Assembly: GCF_022662105.1 (NCBI RefSeq)
Contig: NZ_JAKMCP010000003.1
Span: forward strand, 1-64,000
Direction: 5' to 3'
Length of the DNA: 64,000 bases
From: Aestuariivivens sediminis
GTDB lineage: Bacteria > Bacteroidota > Bacteroidia > Flavobacteriales > Flavobacteriaceae
The notes beneath the pieces were generated by a model, which worked only from the letters and a program-made list of their open reading frames with translations, did not search any database and was not told where the DNA came from. The position numbers were made by a program, and so were the translations under genes. This document shows positions 16,079-27,302 of the stretch, one piece after another. Position 1 is the first letter of the stretch. The number at the start of each line of letters is the position of its first letter.

Positions 16079-17326
16079 TTATTCGGCTTCTAAACTCTCA
16101 ACCTTGGTTTTTAAAATTTTGTAATTTTCGGTATCTCCGGTAACACTGTAAATATTCATTAAGGTCTTGGCAGCATTAATGTTTTTTCCATCTATTTCCA
16201 GGGCCTTCGATAAATAAGGGATGGCATCTCTATAAAGTTGCTGACGCTCTTCTTTTAATTCCTCGTACCTTTTGTCATCGGCTTTGGAGGTGCCCAAACC
16301 ATTCATTTCTTCAATTAGTGGTTCTTCCCTGCTCAACACAAGGGCTGCCAGATTAATATAAGCATTTACGTAATTTGGATCCAGTTCAATGGCCTTCTTG
16401 TAATATTTTTGCGCGGATGCAATATCATCAGACTCCGAAGAAATCACGCCCAGGTTGTATTGCAATTCCGGATTTTTTGGATCCATAACAGTCGCTTTCT
16501 CCAAAAGACTTTTAAATTTTTCCACATTACCCATTTTATAGTGCACATTGGCTTCGCTAAGGATCAAATTAATATCATCCGGACTTTCTGCTCTGGCATC
16601 CTGCATAGCGGCCAGGGCTTTTTCATCACTCCCCTGATTAACATAAATAAGGGCCACATTTTTAACGATCTCTGCTTTTTTAGATTCGGTCTTACGCTCA
16701 CCCGGATTTTCGTGACTACCGGCTTTCACATATAAATCTCGCGTATTTTTATCTAAAATTTCTTCTTCACCGGTTTCTTTATTCGTCGCGAAATACTCTG
16801 TGGAAACACCGGTATACCCCAGGTCTTTTAATTCTTCATACAACTTTAAAGCCCGATCGAAATCCTGCACATTCACAGAGGTTGCGGCTGCGTAGTAAAG
16901 AAATAAGGTGTCCTTGGGAGAGGTTCTATAGGCATGCTCAAAATAATTGGAAGCTCCTTTAAAATCGTTGGCCTCATAAGCTTTGTTCCCTTTGGTTAAA
17001 ATATCATTTGTCATTTTTTGCTTAATCTCGGCAATTTCAGAACCATATTCATCTCCGGCCATATTAAAATTTTCTATGGCTTGATCGATATCCTGAATTG
17101 AACCAGCACCTCCGGCATATAGGGCTTGACCCAAAAGGAAATGGTATTTGGCCTTGTTATCTTCATCCATATCGGACATCATTGTCTTGGCTTCATTTAA
17201 AGCAGCTTTGGCTTCAGCATAATTATTGGATTTAATAGCTTTTTCAGCGTTTCTCAATTCTTTCTTTTGAGCAAACGTGAATACACTCATGGAAAATGCT
17301 AAAGCAATAATAATTTGTTTTCTCAT
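16079..17326 (-). CDS. Secreted or periplasmic TPR-repeat protein
   Basis: A 415-residue protein with a Sec signal peptide (about 1-19, ending TFAQ). Several tetratricopeptide repeats follow, for example around FKGASNYFEHAYRTSP, ELQYNLGVISSES and AQKYYKKAIELDPNYVNAY. TPRs form protein-binding scaffolds; the partner is unknown. It lies 20 bases downstream of gyrA on the same strand and may be co-transcribed with it. Confidence 0.85.
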   Translation of the reverse strand: MRKQIIIALAFSMSVFTFAQKKELRNAEKAIKSNNYAEAKAALNEAKTMMSDMDEDNKAKYHFLLGQALYAGGAGSIQDIDQAIENFNMAGDEYGSEIAEIKQKMTNDILTKGNKAYEANDFKGASNYFEHAYRTSPKDTLFLYYAAATSVNVQDFDRALKLYEELKDLGYTGVSTEYFATNKETGEEEILDKNTRDLYVKAGSHENPGERKTESKKAEIVKNVALIYVNQGSDEKALAAMQDARAESPDDINLILSEANVHYKMGNVEKFKSLLEKATVMDPKNPELQYNLGVISSESDDIASAQKYYKKAIELDPNYVNAYINLAALVLSREEPLIEEMNGLGTSKADDKRYEELKEERQQLYRDAIPYLSKALEIDGKNINAAKTLMNIYSVTGDTENYKILKTKVESLEAE

Positions 17327-17346
17327 TTTTAACTAATATTAGGATT

Positions 17347-19884
17347 TTATTGTTCTAGATTATTATCGTCCTGATCCATATCAAGAGTTGTGCCATCTTC
17401 TAAACCATCAGTCGGATTAATAGTTTCAGTATCTGCGACTTCATCTTCATCGTGTCTTACCTTGGCAACGGCAGCAATCGAGTCCCCATTTCTCAGATTT
17501 ATCAGTTTAACGCCCTGAGTGGCCCGTCCCATCACCCTTAAATCTTCAACGGCCATGCGGATGGCTATACCGGATTTGTTTATAATCATTAAATCGTCTT
17601 CATCAGTGACATTCTTTATGGCTACTAAATTACCGGTTTTTTCTGTAATAGAAATGGTTTTCACCCCTTTTCCGCCTCTATTGGTGATTCTGTAATCCTC
17701 CAGATCGGAACGTTTACCATAACCGTTTTCGGATACGACTAATATATTACTTTCCATATCATCAACAGCAATCATTCCAATCACCTCATCGTTCTCACCG
17801 GCCAAAGTAATGCCTCTCACCCCTGATGCGTTACGGCCCATAGGTCGGGTTTTAGCTTCCTCAAAACGAATGGCTTTCCCCGATTTTAATGCTAACATAA
17901 CCTGACTGTTACCCGTTGTGAGTTTGGCTTCCAGTAATTCATCATCCTCCCGAATGGTGATTGCATTGATACCATTGGTACGCGGACGGGAATATTGCTC
18001 CAAAGACGTTTTTTTCACTTGCCCGTTTTTTGTGGCCATGATCACATAATGACTGTTAATATAGTCTTCATCTTTCAGGTCTTGTGTACAAATAAAGGCC
18101 ATAACCTTATCATCCTGCTCAATATTTATGAGATTTTGAATAGCACGTCCTTTGGATGTTTTACTTCCTTCGGGTATTTCATAAACCCGCATCCAGAAAC
18201 ATTTTCCCTTCTGGGTAAAGAACAACATGTACTGGTGATTAGTACCGACAAATAAATGCTCCAAAAAGTCTTCATTACGTGTTGTTGAGGCCTTCTGCCC
18301 CACACCACCTCTGTTTTGGGTTCTATATTCCGTAAGCGAGGTCCGCTTAATATAACCGGCATGGGAAATCGTGATGACTACTTTTTCATCGGGAATCATA
18401 TCTTCAATGCTCAGGTCACCCCCGGCATATTCTATGACGGATCGTCGTTCATCACCGTATTTATCCTTAACCTGAAGCAGTTCGTCTTTAATGATATCCA
18501 TACGACGCTCTTTTTTATCCAGGATATCTTTTAAATCATCTATTGTTTTTAATAATTCATCGTATTCTGAACGTAACTTATCTTGCTCTAAACCAGTAAG
18601 CTGACGCAATCTCATTTCAACAATAGCTTTAGATTGTATTTCAGTCAGTTTAAAGCGTTCCATAAGCTTTTCCCGAGCTTCGTCTGCATTGGATGAGGCG
18701 CGAATTAAGGCAATCACCTCATCAATATTATCCGAAGCAATTATGAGTCCTTCCAAAATATGAGCACGCTCTTCTGCTTTACGCAACTCATATTGGGTCC
18801 GTCTAACCACCACCTCATGTCTGTGTTCTACAAAATAATGAATCAGGTCCTTGAGATTTAATAATTGCGGACGTCCCTTTACCAGGGCGATATTATTGAC
18901 ACTAAACGAAGATTGAAGGGCGGTATACTTATACAGTTTATTTAAAACAATGTTTGGAATGGCATCGCGCTTTAAGACATATACAATGCGCATCCCCTTT
19001 CTATCCGATTCATCGCGGATGGTTGAAATCCCTTCCAGCTTTTTTTCGTTCACCAAATCGGCAGTTTTTTTAATCATATCTGCCTTGTTGATTTGATACG
19101 GAATTTCAGTGACAATGATGCATTCTTTACCGTTAATTTCTTCTATATTGGCCTTCCCCCGAAGCACAATTCTGCCTCGACCGGTTTGAAAGGCCTCTTT
19201 GACACCATCATACCCGTAAATGGTTCCCCCGGTAGGGAAATCCGGTGCCTTAACGTATTTAATAAGCTCGTCAACTTCAATTTTAGGATTTTCAATATAG
19301 GCTACCGTACCATCAACAATTTCAGACAGGTTGTGAGGCGGCATATTGGTAGCCATACCAACCGCAATACCTGATGCACCATTAACCAATAAACCCGGAA
19401 TACGCGTAGGTAAAACCGTGGGTTCCTGTAAGGTGTCGTCAAAGTTTAATTTGTGGTCTACCGTCTCCTTATCAATATCGGCCAACATATCTTCAGATAT
19501 CTTACGCATACGCGCCTCGGTATAACGCATTGCCGCAGGGCTATCACCATCAACAGAACCAAAGTTCCCCTGCCCGTCCACCAGCATATATCTCAAGCTC
19601 CATTCCTGGGCCATACGTACCATAGCGTCGTAAACAGAGGTGTCGCCATGGGGATGGTATTTACCTAAAACCTCACCAACTATTCTTGCGGATTTTTTAT
19701 GTGCCGTATTCGCCCGTACTCCTAATTCGTACATCCCGTAAAGCACCCGTCGGTGTACCGGTTTTAAGCCATCTCTAACATCGGGTAGCGCACGTGACAC
19801 AATGACGGACATTGAATAATCAATGTATGCCGACTTCATTTCATCCTCAATATTAATAGGGATCAATTTTTCTCCTTCTGCCAT
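17347..19884 (-). CDS. gyrA: DNA gyrase subunit A
   Basis: Breakage-reunion subunit of gyrase, which introduces negative supercoils. 845 residues. The catalytic tyrosine is Y121 in MRYTEARM. The quinolone-resistance region reads [10 protein letters not shown], with Thr82 and Asp86 at the positions of E. coli Ser83 and Asp87. The C-terminal beta-pinwheel has the GyrA-box-like QNRGGVGQ, which separates it from ParC. The C-terminal tail is acidic ([11 protein letters not shown]). It is divergent from clpC across 248 bp with no other gene. Confidence 0.97.
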   Translation of the reverse strand: MAEGEKLIPINIEDEMKSAYIDYSMSVIVSRALPDVRDGLKPVHRRVLYGMYELGVRANTAHKKSARIVGEVLGKYHPHGDTSVYDAMVRMAQEWSLRYMLVDGQGNFGSVDGDSPAAMRYTEARMRKISEDMLADIDKETVDHKLNFDDTLQEPTVLPTRIPGLLVNGASGIAVGMATNMPPHNLSEIVDGTVAYIENPKIEVDELIKYVKAPDFPTGGTIYGYDGVKEAFQTGRGRIVLRGKANIEEINGKECIIVTEIPYQINKADMIKKTADLVNEKKLEGISTIRDESDRKGMRIVYVLKRDAIPNIVLNKLYKYTALQSSFSVNNIALVKGRPQLLNLKDLIHYFVEHRHEVVVRRTQYELRKAEERAHILEGLIIASDNIDEVIALIRASSNADEAREKLMERFKLTEIQSKAIVEMRLRQLTGLEQDKLRSEYDELLKTIDDLKDILDKKERRMDIIKDELLQVKDKYGDERRSVIEYAGGDLSIEDMIPDEKVVITISHAGYIKRTSLTEYRTQNRGGVGQKASTTRNEDFLEHLFVGTNHQYMLFFTQKGKCFWMRVYEIPEGSKTSKGRAIQNLINIEQDDKVMAFICTQDLKDEDYINSHYVIMATKNGQVKKTSLEQYSRPRTNGINAITIREDDELLEAKLTTGNSQVMLALKSGKAIRFEEAKTRPMGRNASGVRGITLAGENDEVIGMIAVDDMESNILVVSENGYGKRSDLEDYRITNRGGKGVKTISITEKTGNLVAIKNVTDEDDLMIINKSGIAIRMAVEDLRVMGRATQGVKLINLRNGDSIAAVAKVRHDEDEVADTETINPTDGLEDGTTLDMDQDDNNLEQ

Positions 19885-20117
19885 ATTTTATTTAGTTAAA
19901 TTTTTCGATTTTTCAAAACATGCTAATATAAGTATTTCATTAGTTACAGTAGGCCTTTGAAGCGTATTTTTTAGTGGTTTTTATTAACAATTTAGGCGGC
20001 TTTTTTAGTTAATAAGTAAATCCCAAAAAGTTTTGATTTTATAAAGAATTTTTCGTCAATTAGCAATTTAAGGTACAGTTTTTGACTTTAATTAAGTATT
20101 ATTAGTATTTTTAATGC

Positions 20118-20126
20118 AGAAAGGAG
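20118..20126 (+). promoter_or_regulatory. Strong Shine-Dalgarno sequence of clpC
   Basis: AGAAAGGAG matches the standard 16S anti-Shine-Dalgarno partner over nine bases and sits 6 bases before ATG 20133. Bacteroidota genes normally lack such a site, and the other genes I checked in this window do not show one. Confidence 0.75.
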
Positions 20127-20132
20127 ACCATT

Positions 20133-22682
20133 ATGGATGATAATTTCTCACCGAGAGTAAAAGATGTAATCGCTTACAGTAAAGAAGAAGCCTTAAGATT
20201 GGGGCATGATTTTATTGGTACTGAACACTTAATGCTTGGTCTTTTGAGAGATGGTAATGGTAAGGCCATAAATATACTTAATGCCCTGAATATAGACTTG
20301 GACCATTTGAGGCGCAAAGTAGAGATCTTAAGTCCGGCGAACCCAAATGTTTCCTCGGCTTCCAATGAAAAAAAGAACCTTCATTTAACAAGGCAGGCTG
20401 AACGCGCTTTAAAAACGACCTTTCTTGAAGCAAAACTGTTCCAAAGTACATCCATAAATACGGCACACTTGCTATTGTGCATACTCAGAAATGAAAATGA
20501 CCCCACTACCAAACTTTTAAATAAATTGAAAGTTGATTATGACAACGTTAAAGAACAATTTAAGCTTATGATAACAAATGACAGTGACTATATAGAACCT
20601 AAATCAGAATCTTTTCAAGATGATGATACAAGTACCGGTGATGAATCCTCAAAGGAGAATATTTTTAATTCGCCAGCGAGTAAGTCTAATAAGAAGTCTA
20701 AAACACCTGTTCTCGATAATTTTGGACGGGATTTAACGGTATTAGCCGAAGAAGGTAAATTGGACCCTGTTGTTGGTCGAGAAAAAGAAATAGAACGCGT
20801 CTCACAAATCTTAAGCAGGCGCAAAAAGAATAATCCCCTGCTCATTGGAGAACCCGGTGTTGGAAAATCGGCTATTGCCGAGGGATTGGCCTTGAGAATT
20901 ACCAAACGAAAAGTATCTCGTATTCTGTTTAACAAACGCGTGGTCACCTTAGACCTGGCAAGTCTCGTTGCCGGCACCAAATACCGCGGTCAGTTTGAAG
21001 AACGAATGAAAGCGGTGATGAATGAACTTGAAAAAAATGACGACGTCATTTTATTCATTGATGAAATCCACACGATAGTAGGTGCAGGCGGTGCTACTGG
21101 AAGTCTTGATGCCTCCAATATGTTTAAACCGGCTCTGGCTCGTGGTGAAATTCAATGCATAGGGGCGACCACATTGGATGAATACAGGCAATACATAGAA
21201 AAGGATGGGGCTTTGGAAAGACGTTTTCAAAAAGTGATTATCCAACCTACTTCTGTTGAGGAAACCATTGAAATCCTCAACAATATTAAGGGTAGGTATG
21301 AAGAGCATCACAATGTTGATTATACACAGGAAGCTATTGAAGCTTGTGTGAAGTTGACCAACCGCTACATGACAGAACGCTTTTTACCGGATAAGGCTAT
21401 CGATGCTTTAGATGAAGCCGGTTCACGAGTACACATCACGAATATCGAGGTCCCCAAGCAAATTCTTGAATTGGAAAAGAAACTGGAAGAAGTTCGGGAA
21501 ACTAAAAACTCGGTGGTTAGAAAACAAAAATATGAAGAAGCTGCAAAACTACGAGATGACGAAAAGCGTCTTGAAAAGGAATTAACTACGGCTCAAGAGA
21601 AATGGGAAGAAGAGACCAAGCAACACAGAGAAATTGTTACTGAGGATAATGTGGCTGATGTGGTATCAATGATGACTGGAATACCTGTTAATAGAATTGC
21701 ACAAACCGAAATTAATAAGCTGGCCCAATTGCCTGAACTTATAAAAGGAAAAGTAATCGGACAAGATGAGGCAGTCGCAAAAGTGGTTAAGGCCATACAA
21801 CGGAATAGAGCCGGACTTAAAGACCCTAATAAACCTATTGGATCGTTCATCTTTCTAGGACAGACCGGTGTCGGTAAAACCCAATTGGCCAAAGTGCTTT
21901 CCAGAGAATTATTCGACAGTGAGGATGCCCTAGTTCGAATTGACATGAGCGAATACATGGAAAAATTTGCCATTTCAAGATTAATCGGTGCGCCTCCAGG
22001 CTATGTCGGTTATGAAGAAGGGGGGCAATTAACCGAAAAAATACGACGTAAACCCTATGCGGTTATTTTACTGGATGAAATTGAAAAAGCCCATCCGGAT
22101 GTCTTTAATATGCTATTGCAGGTTTTAGACGACGGGTATTTAACCGACAGTTTAGGTCGAAAAATTGATTTTAGAAATACCATAATTATTATGACTTCCA
22201 ATATCGGAGCCAGAAAACTTAAAGATTTTGGTACAGGCATTGGTTTTGGAACCGCATCTCAAAAAGCGCAAGAAGATGCAAACGCAAGAAGCATCATTGA
22301 AAACGCCCTTAAAAAATCGTTTGCACCCGAATTTCTCAACAGGATTGACGACGTCGTGGTATTTAACTCTTTAGAAAAAGAAGATATTGATAAGATTATT
22401 GATATTGAACTTCAGAAACTCTTATCGAGAATCAGTGGTTTAGGTTATAACCTTTCAATTACAAAGCATGCCAAGGCCTATATTGCCGAAAAGGGATTCG
22501 ATAAACAATATGGCGCTAGACCCTTAAAGCGTGCTATTCAAAAATATGTGGAAGACGCTTTAGCTGAAGAAATTGTGGCATCCCACCTTCAGGAAGGAGA
22601 TAGTATTAAAATAGATTTGGATAAAAAATCCAATGAGTTAAGTATATCTATTGAAAAAGCGGAAAAGCCCACAGAGTCCTGA
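20133..22682 (+). CDS. clpC: ATP-dependent Clp protease ATP-binding subunit ClpC
   Basis: AAA+ unfoldase that feeds substrates to ClpP. 849 residues: two N-terminal Clp repeats (about 1-150), first AAA module with Walker [10 protein letters not shown], a UVR-containing coiled middle region (about 430-490, [17 protein letters not shown]), second AAA module with GQTGVGKTQ, then the ClpB-D2-small domain. The short middle domain with UVR fits ClpC rather than ClpB. Translation starts behind an unusually good Shine-Dalgarno site, and a clear terminator follows. Confidence 0.95.
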   Translation: MDDNFSPRVKDVIAYSKEEALRLGHDFIGTEHLMLGLLRDGNGKAINILNALNIDLDHLRRKVEILSPANPNVSSASNEKKNLHLTRQAERALKTTFLEAKLFQSTSINTAHLLLCILRNENDPTTKLLNKLKVDYDNVKEQFKLMITNDSDYIEPKSESFQDDDTSTGDESSKENIFNSPASKSNKKSKTPVLDNFGRDLTVLAEEGKLDPVVGREKEIERVSQILSRRKKNNPLLIGEPGVGKSAIAEGLALRITKRKVSRILFNKRVVTLDLASLVAGTKYRGQFEERMKAVMNELEKNDDVILFIDEIHTIVGAGGATGSLDASNMFKPALARGEIQCIGATTLDEYRQYIEKDGALERRFQKVIIQPTSVEETIEILNNIKGRYEEHHNVDYTQEAIEACVKLTNRYMTERFLPDKAIDALDEAGSRVHITNIEVPKQILELEKKLEEVRETKNSVVRKQKYEEAAKLRDDEKRLEKELTTAQEKWEEETKQHREIVTEDNVADVVSMMTGIPVNRIAQTEINKLAQLPELIKGKVIGQDEAVAKVVKAIQRNRAGLKDPNKPIGSFIFLGQTGVGKTQLAKVLSRELFDSEDALVRIDMSEYMEKFAISRLIGAPPGYVGYEEGGQLTEKIRRKPYAVILLDEIEKAHPDVFNMLLQVLDDGYLTDSLGRKIDFRNTIIIMTSNIGARKLKDFGTGIGFGTASQKAQEDANARSIIENALKKSFAPEFLNRIDDVVVFNSLEKEDIDKIIDIELQKLLSRISGLGYNLSITKHAKAYIAEKGFDKQYGARPLKRAIQKYVEDALAEEIVASHLQEGDSIKIDLDKKSNELSISIEKAEKPTES

Positions 22683-22706
22683 AATAACTCAAACGAATTA
22701 ATCATT

Positions 22707-22743
22707 AAGTCCTACTTCTCATTGAACGTAGGATTTTTTTTTT
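22707..22743 (+). terminator. Terminator of clpC
   Basis: Stem TCCTAC / GTAGGA with a 12-base loop and a run of ten T. Confidence 0.9.
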
Positions 22744-22771
22744 GAAAATATGTAACAAAAAAATAATTTAC
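22742..22771 (+). promoter_or_regulatory. Promoter candidate of the ECF sigma operon
   Basis: TTG (22742-22744), 19-base spacer, TAATTTAC (22764-22771), close to the Bacteroidota consensus TTG-N19-TAnnTTTG. The TTG overlaps the T-run of the clpC terminator. The sigma gene starts at 22800. Confidence 0.45.
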
Positions 22772-22799
22772 TCATCATTAGAATAAGAATTTGTTTTAG

Positions 22800-23363
22800 T
22801 TGACACCAACCCAATTAAATACGGAACAGTTAATTGAACTTTGTAAATCTGGAAACCAAGGAGCTCAAATGGAAGTTTACAACAGATACTACAAGGCGAT
22901 GTACAATGCTTCTTTTAGAATTGTAAAAAACAGTTTTGAAGCCGAGGATATTATGCAAGATTCCTTTTTAATGGCGTTTACCAAATTGGAGACCTTAAAG
23001 GATGCCAAAATTTTTGGATCCTGGTTAAAGCGGATTGTGATCAATAACAGTATTTATCATTATAAAAAAAATAAAAAAAATGCTCTCGTCCCTTTGGACG
23101 ACAAGCTTTATAAGATGAAGGATAAGGCTGATGAATCGGAAAATGGGCATGAGATCGCCAACCTGAAAGTAAAACAGGTATTGAATTCCATGCAATCGCT
23201 AAAGGCTAATTACAGAATTGCATTAACCTTAAATCTCATTGAAGGTTACGATTATGAAGAAATTAGCGAAATAATGAATATATCATATGCCAATTGCAGA
23301 ACGATAATTTCGCGGGCCAAAGAAAGCTTGCGACAAAACCTAAAAGCAACTGTAGAATATTAA
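22800..23363 (+). CDS. ECF-type RNA polymerase sigma factor
   Basis: A 187-residue sigma-70 family protein of the extracytoplasmic-function type. Region 2 includes YNASFRIVKNSFEAEDIMQDSFLMAF and region 4 includes EGYDYEEISEIMNISYANCRTIISRAKESL. The start is TTG (MTPTQLNTEQ). It is the first gene of a three-gene unit with a single-membrane-segment protein (10 bases on) and a secreted beta-repeat protein, suggesting an envelope-responsive module. Confidence 0.93.
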   Translation: MTPTQLNTEQLIELCKSGNQGAQMEVYNRYYKAMYNASFRIVKNSFEAEDIMQDSFLMAFTKLETLKDAKIFGSWLKRIVINNSIYHYKKNKKNALVPLDDKLYKMKDKADESENGHEIANLKVKQVLNSMQSLKANYRIALTLNLIEGYDYEEISEIMNISYANCRTIISRAKESLRQNLKATVEY

Positions 23364-23373
23364 ATGAACCATT

Positions 23374-23943
23374 ATGAGTAATATGAATTTGGAACATATG
23401 TTTAAAAGATTGGAGCATGAATTTGATATTGAAAACCCCGAATTAGGTCATGAATGGCGATTTCTAAACAAACTGAATGCACAGGACAACAAATCGACCT
23501 TCCAATTAAACCATGCTAAAAAACATCAATGGAAATCGTATTTAGCCATAGCCGCTTCGGTTTTGATTTTAATGGCCTTAGGTTTCTATTTAACACCTCA
23601 TTCTGAAAGTGGTGATTTGGCGGATGTATCCCCTAAAATGGCTGAGACCCAAGCATTTTTTATGACAACCATAAATGAAGAAATCAATACGATCAAAGAA
23701 GAACAGGCGCCCGAAGTTCAAAACTTAATACAGGATGCTTTACATCAAATTACAATTTTAGAAGAAGATTACCAACAATTAAAAACAGATTTAGTTGAAA
23801 GTGGTGATGACCATCGTGTCATCTATGCCATGATTTCGAATTTTCAAAATCGATTGGACATTTTAAAACAGACCTTACAACAAATTGAAACTGTAAAGGC
23901 ATTAAATTCCTCCCCGGCAAAACCTAATGAATCATATATATAA
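23374..23943 (+). CDS. Putative anti-sigma factor, single membrane segment
   Basis: A 189-residue protein with a cytoplasmic N-terminal part of about 50 residues, one membrane segment (about 52-67, YLAIAASVLILMALGFY) and a helical, coiled-coil-like periplasmic domain. The position directly after the ECF sigma gene and the topology fit an anti-sigma factor. I do not see a zinc-type HxxxCxxC motif. Function is inferred from context. Confidence 0.65.
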   Translation: MSNMNLEHMFKRLEHEFDIENPELGHEWRFLNKLNAQDNKSTFQLNHAKKHQWKSYLAIAASVLILMALGFYLTPHSESGDLADVSPKMAETQAFFMTTINEEINTIKEEQAPEVQNLIQDALHQITILEEDYQQLKTDLVESGDDHRVIYAMISNFQNRLDILKQTLQQIETVKALNSSPAKPNESYI

Positions 23944-23978
23944 CCCTAACATATTTCAACAATTAAAAAAAAGAACAG

Positions 23979-25070
23979 ATGAAACGCGTACTACCATTAA
24001 AAACCTTTGTAACATGTTTAATGTTACCATTGTTTATTTCTGCTGCAACAGAAATAAATTACAAACACACCAAATCAAAGACCATAAACAAGGAGTTTTC
24101 GGTGCATTCCGATGCCACCCTAAAAGTGAACAACAGCTACGGTAATTTAGATATCGTGACATGGAACAATAATAAAATTGTATTTGAAATAACCATTACA
24201 ACCTCCGGAAATAATGAAGAAAAGGTCATTGAAAAATTAAACCAAATCGATGTTATATTTTCTGCCACAAAAGACCTGGTATCCGCAGAAACAACATTCA
24301 ACAAGAAAGGATCGAAGTCCTGGTGGAATTGGGGTAAGACTAATAAAGTTAATATGAAAATCAATTATGTCGTTAAAATACCATTCACCAACCAAGTGGA
24401 TTTACAAAATGATTATGGCAATATCAACCTGGAGAAATTGGAAGGTAAAGCCAAAATTAATTGTGATTATGGTAAAATAACCACCAAGGAATTAATGGCT
24501 GATGGCAATGTTTTAAAATTTGATTATAGCAATGGCTGTTATTTTGATTATATAAAAAGTGGCCATGTAAATGCCGATTATAGTGAATTCACCATTTCAA
24601 AAGCACAGAATATCGACGTTAAAGCAGACTATACCAATTCAAAAATTGAAGTTGCTGAAGCGGTCACCTTTAACTGCGATTACGGCAATATAAAAATTGA
24701 CCGTGTCAATAATGTGACCGGTCAGGGCGATTATCTTACCATGATAATAGGCGATGTGTATAAAACGATTTCTCTAAGTTCCGATTATGGGGCCATTAAA
24801 ATTAATAGAATGAACGACAATGCCGGAAATGTAACCATAAAATCAGATTATACCGGAATAGACTTGGGATACGCCCCAAATTATAATTTTAAGTTTAATT
24901 TGAACCTGGACTATGCTCATTTAAAAAAGGAGGAAGACCTGACCATAACCAAAGAAATTAAAAATGCCGTTAACTTGAAATATGAAGGGTATTACAACAG
25001 TGCATCCTCAGACAATACCGTTACTATCGATTCGGACTATGGCCATGTAAAGCTATTTAAAAACGAATAA
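23979..25070 (+). CDS. Secreted DUF4097-like beta-repeat protein with an Asp-Tyr ladder
   Basis: A 363-residue protein with a signal peptide (about 1-22). From residue 145 on, an Asp-Tyr pair recurs about every 17-21 residues: D145, D163, D182, D200, D217, D234, D251, D269, D290, D311, then D353. Between them are short alternating hydrophobic strands. This looks like a beta-solenoid of the putative adhesin DUF4097/head-GIN type. It is the third gene of the ECF sigma operon, so it may be the envelope sensor or target. No enzyme motif is visible. Confidence 0.75.
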   Translation: MKRVLPLKTFVTCLMLPLFISAATEINYKHTKSKTINKEFSVHSDATLKVNNSYGNLDIVTWNNNKIVFEITITTSGNNEEKVIEKLNQIDVIFSATKDLVSAETTFNKKGSKSWWNWGKTNKVNMKINYVVKIPFTNQVDLQNDYGNINLEKLEGKAKINCDYGKITTKELMADGNVLKFDYSNGCYFDYIKSGHVNADYSEFTISKAQNIDVKADYTNSKIEVAEAVTFNCDYGNIKIDRVNNVTGQGDYLTMIIGDVYKTISLSSDYGAIKINRMNDNAGNVTIKSDYTGIDLGYAPNYNFKFNLNLDYAHLKKEEDLTITKEIKNAVNLKYEGYYNSASSDNTVTIDSDYGHVKLFKNE

Positions 25071-25094
25071 CATCATCAAACAACGAACCGTAAA

Positions 25095-25121
25095 GAACCA
25101 CTCAATTTGGGTGGTTTTTTT
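25095..25121 (+). terminator. Terminator of the ECF sigma operon
   Basis: Stem AACCAC / GTGGTT followed by seven T. It overlaps the last codons of the convergent MFS gene. Confidence 0.8.
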
Positions 25122-26421
25122 GTGTGCTGATGGGCCCCCTGGGGACTTTAAACAATAAGAATATCCCGATCAAAAAGAATATTACCAAAAACAAAATCGC
25201 ATTTCGCATGCTACCGGTAAACTGGTCTATGGCGCCATAGATAATCATTCCTATAACAATACCAATTTTCTCGGCAACATCATAAAAACTAAAATAAGAG
25301 GTGGTGTCTTCTGTCGGTGGTAAAAATTTGGAATAGGTGGATCTCGCCAGCGATTGTATGCCACCCATTACCAGCCCTACAATGCCGGCTGCTATATAAA
25401 AATCGGTGGGCGTAATCATAAAAAAAGCATATACACAAAGTACCATCCATATGAGATTAACACTTATAAGGGTTCTAATGTTTCCAAACTTTTCAGAGGC
25501 CTTCGAGGTTAAAATGGCACCGATTACAGCCACCAATTGAATAACCAGAATACTTACTATCAATCCTGAAGTTTTTTCCTCATTGGAGTTCCAGGCGATT
25601 TCTTCCTCACCAAAATAAACTGCGACCAACATGATGGTCTGAACGGCCATACTGAATACGAAAAAGGCGTACAAAAATCGCTTTAGTCTCAAATTTTGTT
25701 TGAGGTCTTTCCAAACGGACTGCAACTCCCTAAACCCATTCAGTAGAATAGTTTTCGTTATTTTATGTCTTTCCGAAACGCCTTTGGGTAACCAATAAAA
25801 AGTGTACTGGCTAAACAATGCCCACCATAATCCAACCGTGATAAAGGAGTATCGCATCATTTCCATCTTCGCTTCTCCGCCTTCCTGACTCATTACCATG
25901 AATAGGTTAACTATCAATAGAATGACACTGCCTATGTAGCCCATGGAAAATCCTCTCGCACTAATACGGTCCTGTTGTTCCGGAAAAGCAATATCCGGTA
26001 AATACGAATTATAATATACCAGGCTCCCCCAATAGCCTATAAGGCCCATGAAATAGAATAACAAACTGATATGGATGTGTTCTAAGCTAAACCAATATAA
26101 ACCCATACAACCAGCACTACCCAGATAACAAAAAAACTTCAGAAATGTCTTTTTATTACCAATGTAATCTGCAACACCGGAGAGTATCGGGGAAATAAAG
26201 GCCACCACTAGAAACGTGAATGCCGTAACAAAAGTGATTAATGCCGTGCTTTTAAATTCAAAACCAAAAGCATGAACTTTTTTTAATTCTGAAACGAATA
26301 ATGCCGAATAAAAAATGGGGAATATGGAGGATGCAATGGTTAGGGTATATACTGAATTTGCCCAATCATAAAAGGCCCATGCATTTAGAAGTTTTTTACT
26401 TCCTTTTTTAAGTTTTCTCAT
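25102..26421 (-). CDS. MFS transporter, UMF1/Atg22-like
   Basis: A 439-residue membrane protein with about 12 hydrophobic segments. It opens with LLNAWAFYDWANSVYTLTI, the hallmark start of the UMF1 (vacuole effluxer Atg22-like) branch of the major facilitator superfamily. The second half has GIVGLVMGGIQSLARSTYSKFLP, also typical. Substrate is unknown. It is convergent with the ECF operon, and the stop codon lies inside the shared hairpin. Confidence 0.87.
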   Translation of the reverse strand: MRKLKKGSKKLLNAWAFYDWANSVYTLTIASSIFPIFYSALFVSELKKVHAFGFEFKSTALITFVTAFTFLVVAFISPILSGVADYIGNKKTFLKFFCYLGSAGCMGLYWFSLEHIHISLLFYFMGLIGYWGSLVYYNSYLPDIAFPEQQDRISARGFSMGYIGSVILLIVNLFMVMSQEGGEAKMEMMRYSFITVGLWWALFSQYTFYWLPKGVSERHKITKTILLNGFRELQSVWKDLKQNLRLKRFLYAFFVFSMAVQTIMLVAVYFGEEEIAWNSNEEKTSGLIVSILVIQLVAVIGAILTSKASEKFGNIRTLISVNLIWMVLCVYAFFMITPTDFYIAAGIVGLVMGGIQSLARSTYSKFLPPTEDTTSYFSFYDVAEKIGIVIGMIIYGAIDQFTGSMRNAILFLVIFFLIGIFLLFKVPRGPISTQKNHPN

Positions 26422-26483
26422 ACAAGAAGCTGTCTTTGTTGACAGCTTCTAAAGTAATCAAATATTTTATTCTGGAACTAAAA

Positions 26484-27302
26484 CTATTCCTTAAATGAGG
26501 TTACCCCAAATTTTCTGGCTTCCTCTTTGGCTCTGGGAGCCCATTTGGTCAAATTGCCAATTCGTGTTTCATTTGATGGGTGGGTACTCAAAAATTCCGG
26601 TGGTGCCTGTCCTCCGCTGTTAGCATTCATGCGTTTCCATAACTCGGCAGCCTCGTCAGGATTATACCCTGCAACAGCCATTAAATAAAGACCGATTTGG
26701 TCGGCTTCACTTTCATGGCTTCTGCTAAATGGTAACATAACACCTACGGTTGAACCTACCCCGTAAGCCTGGTTAAAGATGTTCCTGTTTTCTTCATCCT
26801 TAATTGCCACATTTCCCGCTACGGCTCCAATTTGTTGGAGCATCCCCGCGCTCATACGCTGTTGACCGTGATTGGCCAAAGCATGGGCAACTTCATGACC
26901 CATTATGGCAGCAACACCCGTTTCACTTTCAGCAATAGGTAAAATTCCGGTATAGAATACGATCTTACCACCCGGCATGCACCAGGCATTAACGGTTTTA
27001 TCGTCCACCAGATGATATTCCCATTTATAGTCCTTTAAATACCCTTGATGACCATTGGCATCCAGCCAGCGTTCTGCGGCAACCGAAATACGCTTCCCTA
27101 CCCGCGTTATCATGGCCGCATCTTTAGTCCCTTCTACGACTTTGTTCTCACTTAAAAATTGGTTGTACTGGGCAAAGGATGTTGGAAATAACTGAGAATT
27201 TGGCACCAGGGCCATCGTTTTTTTACCTGTAAACGGATTGGTGGCACAGGCCACAACAAGAATAACCGCACTAATTATCAAAAAGGTTCTTTTTATTCGC
27301 AT
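26484..27302 (-). CDS. M48-family metalloprotease lipoprotein
   Basis: Zinc metalloprotease of the envelope (LoiP/YcaL-like group), 272 residues from the preferred start. The zinc motif is HEVAHALANHG, with the third ligand glutamate in SHESEADQIGL. Starting at ATG 27302 gives MRIKRTFLIISAVILVVAC, a lipoprotein signal with C19 as the lipid anchor; a longer reading from 27338 would place 12 residues before it and spoil the signal. It probably takes part in quality control of outer-membrane proteins. Confidence 0.9.
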   Translation of the reverse strand: MRIKRTFLIISAVILVVACATNPFTGKKTMALVPNSQLFPTSFAQYNQFLSENKVVEGTKDAAMITRVGKRISVAAERWLDANGHQGYLKDYKWEYHLVDDKTVNAWCMPGGKIVFYTGILPIAESETGVAAIMGHEVAHALANHGQQRMSAGMLQQIGAVAGNVAIKDEENRNIFNQAYGVGSTVGVMLPFSRSHESEADQIGLYLMAVAGYNPDEAAELWKRMNANSGGQAPPEFLSTHPSNETRIGNLTKWAPRAKEEARKFGVTSFKE

